Positions 60,919 to 64,000 of a DNA stretch of 64,000 nucleotides are shown one piece after another (the first letter of the stretch is position 1; each line of letters opens with the position of its first letter). The stretch is from RGIG5612 sp050944475 (GTDB lineage Bacteria > Bacillota > Clostridia > Lachnospirales > Lachnospiraceae): positions 491,441-555,440 of the forward strand of contig JBMNRD010000001.1 of the NCBI GenBank assembly GCA_050944475.1, written 5' to 3'. The translations under genes were made by a program, and so were the position numbers. The notes beneath the pieces were generated by a model. The model saw only the letters and a program-made list of their open reading frames with translations. It made no database searches and was not told where the DNA came from.

Positions 60919-60939
60919 GGGGCCGCCATTTGCGGCCCC
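60919..60939 (-). repeat. GC-rich intercistronic hairpin between livJ-like gene and permease
   Basis: GGGGCCGC (minus, 60939-60932) / GCGGCCCC (60926-60919), 8 bp, loop of 5, with no T run. In the same position, after the binding-protein gene and before the permease, as the 46275-46305 hairpin. Confidence 0.65.
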
Positions 60940-60975
60940 GTCCAAACTATCTACAGGAAGCAATTATCATCTTTA

Positions 60976-62259
60976 TTATTTGCCCATAGGAGGAACGTCC
61001 TTGTAGGTCTTAACGATACCGTAGTTGTAGCTTCCGTCTTCCATTTCAACTACCTTAACTACATATGTATCTTTTGTTGCTGCATTAGAATCTGTAAAGA
61101 ATAATCTTCCTGCAGGACCGGTAATGTCAACACTCATCAAAGCTTCTCTTAACTGCTCCGGCTCTGTTACGCCTTCGTTTGCCTCAACTGCTGCCACAAA
61201 CATCTGATAAGCTTCATACATAAGACCTGCGATATTGGTGTTCGGAACGTACCCGAACTCTGCTTTCCATTCTTCAACAAATGCCTTGTTCTCAGGAGTA
61301 TCAATATCATATACATACTGTGAAGGTGCAAACGTCCCTACAAAACTATCAATAGCACCTGAGCCTGAGGCCTTAAGTGCGTTACCAATGTAATAATCGG
61401 TGAAGGCACTTGAAAGAATCGCAGTAATAGGAAGCTTTTCATCTATTCCCATTTCATCATAACATTTCCATAAGGCAATTGCCTGAGCGCCCGTAGTCCA
61501 TGTCATGATGCCGTCGACTCCTTCAGTTTCCATAGCGGCAAAATAGCTTGACCAGTCACCTGATGTAAACGGCACATAAAATTCCTGACCGATTTCTCCG
61601 CCATGAGCAGTAAAAAACTTGGTGAAGTCGTCACTGAAAGAACGGAATCCGGTGTTATCCATTGTTAAAATATGAACTTTTCTGTAGCCGAGTTCATTGT
61701 AAGCATAGTCTGCAATAACTGCTGTCATCTGAGGATTTGCTCCGCCGGCTCCGATTAGCCAGTCACTGGTTTGGAACAGATACGTAGGTGTGCCGTTAAA
61801 GAAAATCAATGGAACCTCGGCTTCATCCATATAAGCCGTAACAGCTGCCTTCTGGCCAGCCTGAGTCGGTCCGAAAATGGCCGATACCCCGTCCTGCTCG
61901 ACCAACTTGCGTGCAACGTCAGCTGCTGTAGCCGCATCGCCCTTTGCATCTTCTTCGATAATTTCTACCGGTCTTCCGCAAATTGTGCCGAATTTCTCAA
62001 CTGCAAACCTCAAGGCCTTGCTTGACTCTTCTCCGGTGGTAGCCTCGTTACCTGTTAAGTCACAGATGTGGCCGATTTTAATCGGAGTTGTGTCAGTCCA
62101 AACCTTCTCTGTTTCAGTTTCTTCTGTTTCTCCTGCTGCCTCGGTTGTTTCTTCTGCGGTTTCAGGAGCCTTTGTTTCCTCAGGCTTCTTCTGTCCGTCA
62201 CATGCTGCAAGAGATATAACCATCATTGCTGCAAGTAAAATTGCGAAAAACTTCTTCAT
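60976..62259 (-). CDS. Liv-type solute-binding lipoprotein
   Basis: 427 aa. Signal peptide with lipobox ISLAAC (Cys 20), an acidic Thr/Glu-rich linker (about 27-55), then a type I periplasmic binding protein, LivJ/LivK family: PIKIGHICDLTGNEATTGEESSKALRFAVEKFG, EIIEEDAKGDAATAADVARKLVEQDGVSAIFGPTQAG. Family members bind branched-chain or other amino acids, amides, urea or aromatic acids. The neighbours (a FucI/AraA-like protein and a PLP enzyme) do not point to BCAA, so the ligand is open. Confidence 0.9.
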   Translation of the reverse strand: MKKFFAILLAAMMVISLAACDGQKKPEETKAPETAEETTEAAGETEETETEKVWTDTTPIKIGHICDLTGNEATTGEESSKALRFAVEKFGTICGRPVEIIEEDAKGDAATAADVARKLVEQDGVSAIFGPTQAGQKAAVTAYMDEAEVPLIFFNGTPTYLFQTSDWLIGAGGANPQMTAVIADYAYNELGYRKVHILTMDNTGFRSFSDDFTKFFTAHGGEIGQEFYVPFTSGDWSSYFAAMETEGVDGIMTWTTGAQAIALWKCYDEMGIDEKLPITAILSSAFTDYYIGNALKASGSGAIDSFVGTFAPSQYVYDIDTPENKAFVEEWKAEFGYVPNTNIAGLMYEAYQMFVAAVEANEGVTEPEQLREALMSVDITGPAGRLFFTDSNAATKDTYVVKVVEMEDGSYNYGIVKTYKDVPPMGK

Positions 62260-62304
62260 TGTTTTTCTCCTTTCTATTTTTTACCCCTTGGGGCAATTTC
62301 CCGT

Positions 62305-63831
62305 TTAAATGATTATTGTCTCCAGTCCCATAACTTCAGCGAGTCTCTCCAACTCTGCGCTGATGTCTCCAAACACCATCGGCAGCATTAAGCCGACTTT
62401 CACCTGTTCTTTGTACATTTTCTTGCCATCGCTAACGCGGAAAATATATCCGCCACTGCAATTCTGAAGTTCATATCCATAACCTTTAACTATCTCACCT
62501 CTGACAATCATCAGCTTTTTACAATCTCCGGAAAATCTCGCCAGGGTAATTTGTCTTCCGATATCATCATTAAAATCGTGATGGAATACCGCTCCGAATT
62601 TTTGGTCGTAAGCAAAATGCCTGATGGCAAACCTGTCTGTCGGGCCATCAATTCCCTGAGTCTTGCGCATAGCCGGTGACATATTTACACAATATAGATT
62701 GTCCGTGTCGGCGATGGCCTTTCTGTCTTCTTCCGGAATCTGACTTATCCACTGTTCTCCTTGCTTTCCCTTAATAATCGGCAACGTGTTAGCCATATAC
62801 GGAACCTGGCCTGACAAACATATTTGCGCCATCATAGTAAGGGCCGCTGCAATATCGTATTTGCAGGCCGAAGGAATTCCCAATTCATGATTCAGCTGAT
62901 GGCAAAGGCAAAATGTAAATTTGTCCTTGTTTAGTCTTCCCGTAGAACACAAATCCGGACACGGTATTGCACAGGCTGAGCAATCATAAATATCCATATT
63001 CTTTTTGATTACCTTCCATGCCTTTAAGGAGTTCATCAGATATTCCTTGGAAATGTCACATTCTTCCGCTTCGCTCATCAATTCCTCTGCAAAGGCATCC
63101 AGCTGTGAGATTTCTTCTTCTGTCAGATTTGGAGTATCTCTTCCGGGAGTCGTGACATTGCCGCCTTCCCGTATCGGTTCCATCTGATCCACAATCTCGT
63201 GGAAATTAACCGGCCTGAAATGGGTTCCGAACTTTTCTGTCACTTCATCCAGTGAAAGGAAAGAATCATCCGCACCCGCAAAAGTCATGGTTTCCGAAAA
63301 TCTGGTAACAAGCAAGACATTTGCTTTGGCAATAGCCTTGCGAGCCCTCATTGCCTTCAGATATTCTGTAACCTCTGCCCAGTCATATGGCGTATATGTC
63401 TCAACTCCGTTATTAAAGTAATATGCGGACTTCATCGGATTCCAGATGGTCGGAGAAATAATAACCGGCTTGTTGCAGCTCTTACCGAATTCCCTCCATA
63501 AACGATCCGCCCCGAAAGAACAGAAAGTCACATATACATCCACCTGTTCGTGCTCTTTCATAAGCTCGTCCATATATGCATCTTTCATATCCCAGTCATC
63601 TGATACGGTAACCACATTCGCTTCCATAACTGTGGCAATATCCTCCGGGCAGGCAAATCCCAATCCCTTCAATATTCCGCTTTGAATCTGAGCGTTCAAA
63701 ATGTCGTCAAATCCCGGTTGCAATGCGTCTCCGCCTGTCATGCGACATGGACCTTCGTAGTAGTATTTGTGAGCAAAGAAACAAAAAATCGGCTTCACAT
63801 TTACCTTAACGTCCAAACACGTCTTTTCCAT
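62305..63831 (-). CDS. FucI/AraA-like (sugar isomerase superfamily) protein
   Basis: 508 aa from ATG 63831 (MEKTCLDVKVNVKPIFC), preceded by AAAAAGGAG; a start 33 bases upstream is unlikely. The C-terminal half has the isomerase-family pattern: HELGIPSACKYDIAAALTMMAQICLSGQVPYM, then a late segment ending VFGDISAELERLAEVMGLETIII. The His of the usual (H)H..GD motif is Pro here (LPMVFGD). A Cys-rich patch DCSACAIPCPDLCSTG in the middle is unusual for isomerases. It may be a divergent isomerase or a protein with a metal or Fe-S site. Co-directional with the liv genes, 45 bases before the binding-protein gene. Confidence 0.65.
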   Translation of the reverse strand: MEKTCLDVKVNVKPIFCFFAHKYYYEGPCRMTGGDALQPGFDDILNAQIQSGILKGLGFACPEDIATVMEANVVTVSDDWDMKDAYMDELMKEHEQVDVYVTFCSFGADRLWREFGKSCNKPVIISPTIWNPMKSAYYFNNGVETYTPYDWAEVTEYLKAMRARKAIAKANVLLVTRFSETMTFAGADDSFLSLDEVTEKFGTHFRPVNFHEIVDQMEPIREGGNVTTPGRDTPNLTEEEISQLDAFAEELMSEAEECDISKEYLMNSLKAWKVIKKNMDIYDCSACAIPCPDLCSTGRLNKDKFTFCLCHQLNHELGIPSACKYDIAAALTMMAQICLSGQVPYMANTLPIIKGKQGEQWISQIPEEDRKAIADTDNLYCVNMSPAMRKTQGIDGPTDRFAIRHFAYDQKFGAVFHHDFNDDIGRQITLARFSGDCKKLMIVRGEIVKGYGYELQNCSGGYIFRVSDGKKMYKEQVKVGLMLPMVFGDISAELERLAEVMGLETIII

Positions 63832-63856
63832 TAATTTCTCCTTTTTGTTTGCGCTG

Positions 63857-64000
63857 TTATCCAAGCAGCTTTTTTGTGTGCATCAGTGCTTTTTTAAAAG
63901 TTTCTATTTCCTCCTCGGTATTGTAAAATGCCGGAGAAACACGAACACAAGACTCAACACCGAAATGATTAACGGCCCTTTGAGCACACATTGTTCCCGA
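63857..64000 (-). CDS. C-terminal part of an aminotransferase class V / cysteine desulfurase-like enzyme
   Basis: 47 residues plus stop (5' end outside the window). The segment SGTMCAQRAVNHFGVESCVRVSPAFYNTEEEI matches the C-terminus of SufS/NifS/CsdA-type PLP enzymes (HHCAQPLM...G...RASFAFYNT). MCAQ marks where the catalytic-loop/His-Cys region lies. 25 bases before the FucI-like gene, so probably the same operon. Whether a desulfurase or an isopenicillin-epimerase-like lyase cannot be told. Confidence 0.8.
   Translation of the reverse strand, partial: SGTMCAQRAVNHFGVESCVRVSPAFYNTEEEIETFKKALMHTKKLLG

Noticed and set aside
1..64000. tRNA or rRNA genes, insertion sequences, prophage or integration sites
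   Set aside because: None found by reading; no transposase, integrase or tRNA-like cloverleaf ending recognised.

Overview
The window looks like chromosome of a mid-GC Firmicute, most likely a clostridium of the Lachnospiraceae kind. The reasons are strong AGGAGG-type ribosome sites, a bacterial V-type ATPase operon, the Bacillus-like sua5/ywlE/rpiB order, the metG-tatD-rsmA order, and families common in gut clostridia (DUF2804, DUF937, DUF1538, DUF4015, zinc-ribbon proteins). I see no phage, insertion sequence, CRISPR array, rRNA or tRNA gene.

Layout. 1-1543 (-): the start of a membrane-anchored protein of unknown function that runs off the left edge. 1649-11963 (+): a branched-chain amino acid operon, leader peptide-ilvB-ilvN-ilvC-ilvD-leuA-leuB-ilvE-glyA. 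25240-11981 (-): a 13 kb run, sua5, a degenerate ywlE-like gene, rpiB, dCMP deaminase, V-ATPase H-I-K-E-C-F-A-B-D, map, a frame-disrupted DUF1538 membrane gene and a PII-like gene. 25302-26593 (+): zinc-ribbon protein and Lgt-like protein. 32571-26614 (-): acyl-CoA synthetase, E2-like acyltransferase, metG, tatD, rsmA. 32758-34575 (+): DUF4015 lipoprotein. 35268-34621 (-): HAD phosphatase. 35467-38240 (+): three tRNA-modification genes (mnmA, tcdA, ttcA-like). 41138-38315: focA, a metallo-beta-lactamase-fold hydrolase and an unknown membrane protein. 48032-41138 (-): dipeptide/oligopeptide ABC transporter plus a cytosolic esterase. 48370-51046: three LysR regulators. 51299-54520 (+): carB. 54696-57356: DUF2804, DUF937 and a membrane protein. 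64000-57448 (-): aminotransferase-V fragment, a FucI/AraA-like protein and a Liv-type ABC transporter with fused permeases.

The most interesting object is the 220-base leader of the ilv operon. It encodes a 34-residue peptide in which 12 of 13 consecutive residues are Ile, Leu or Val, with three rare CTA codons. It can fold into three mutually exclusive helices (protector, antiterminator, terminator) placed as in a textbook ribosome-mediated attenuator. BCAA operons in Firmicutes are usually thought of as T-box or CodY controlled, so this is worth following up.

Other points of interest: a DUF1538 gene split exactly at a U UUU UUA heptamer; an oppD whose natural start is one base out of frame across an A7 run; a pseudo-arginine-phosphatase that has lost all three catalytic residues; possible leaderless promoters; a LivH-LivM fusion; and GC-rich hairpins just after both solute-binding-protein genes. 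All assignments rest on reading the sequence and on family knowledge; no database search was run.
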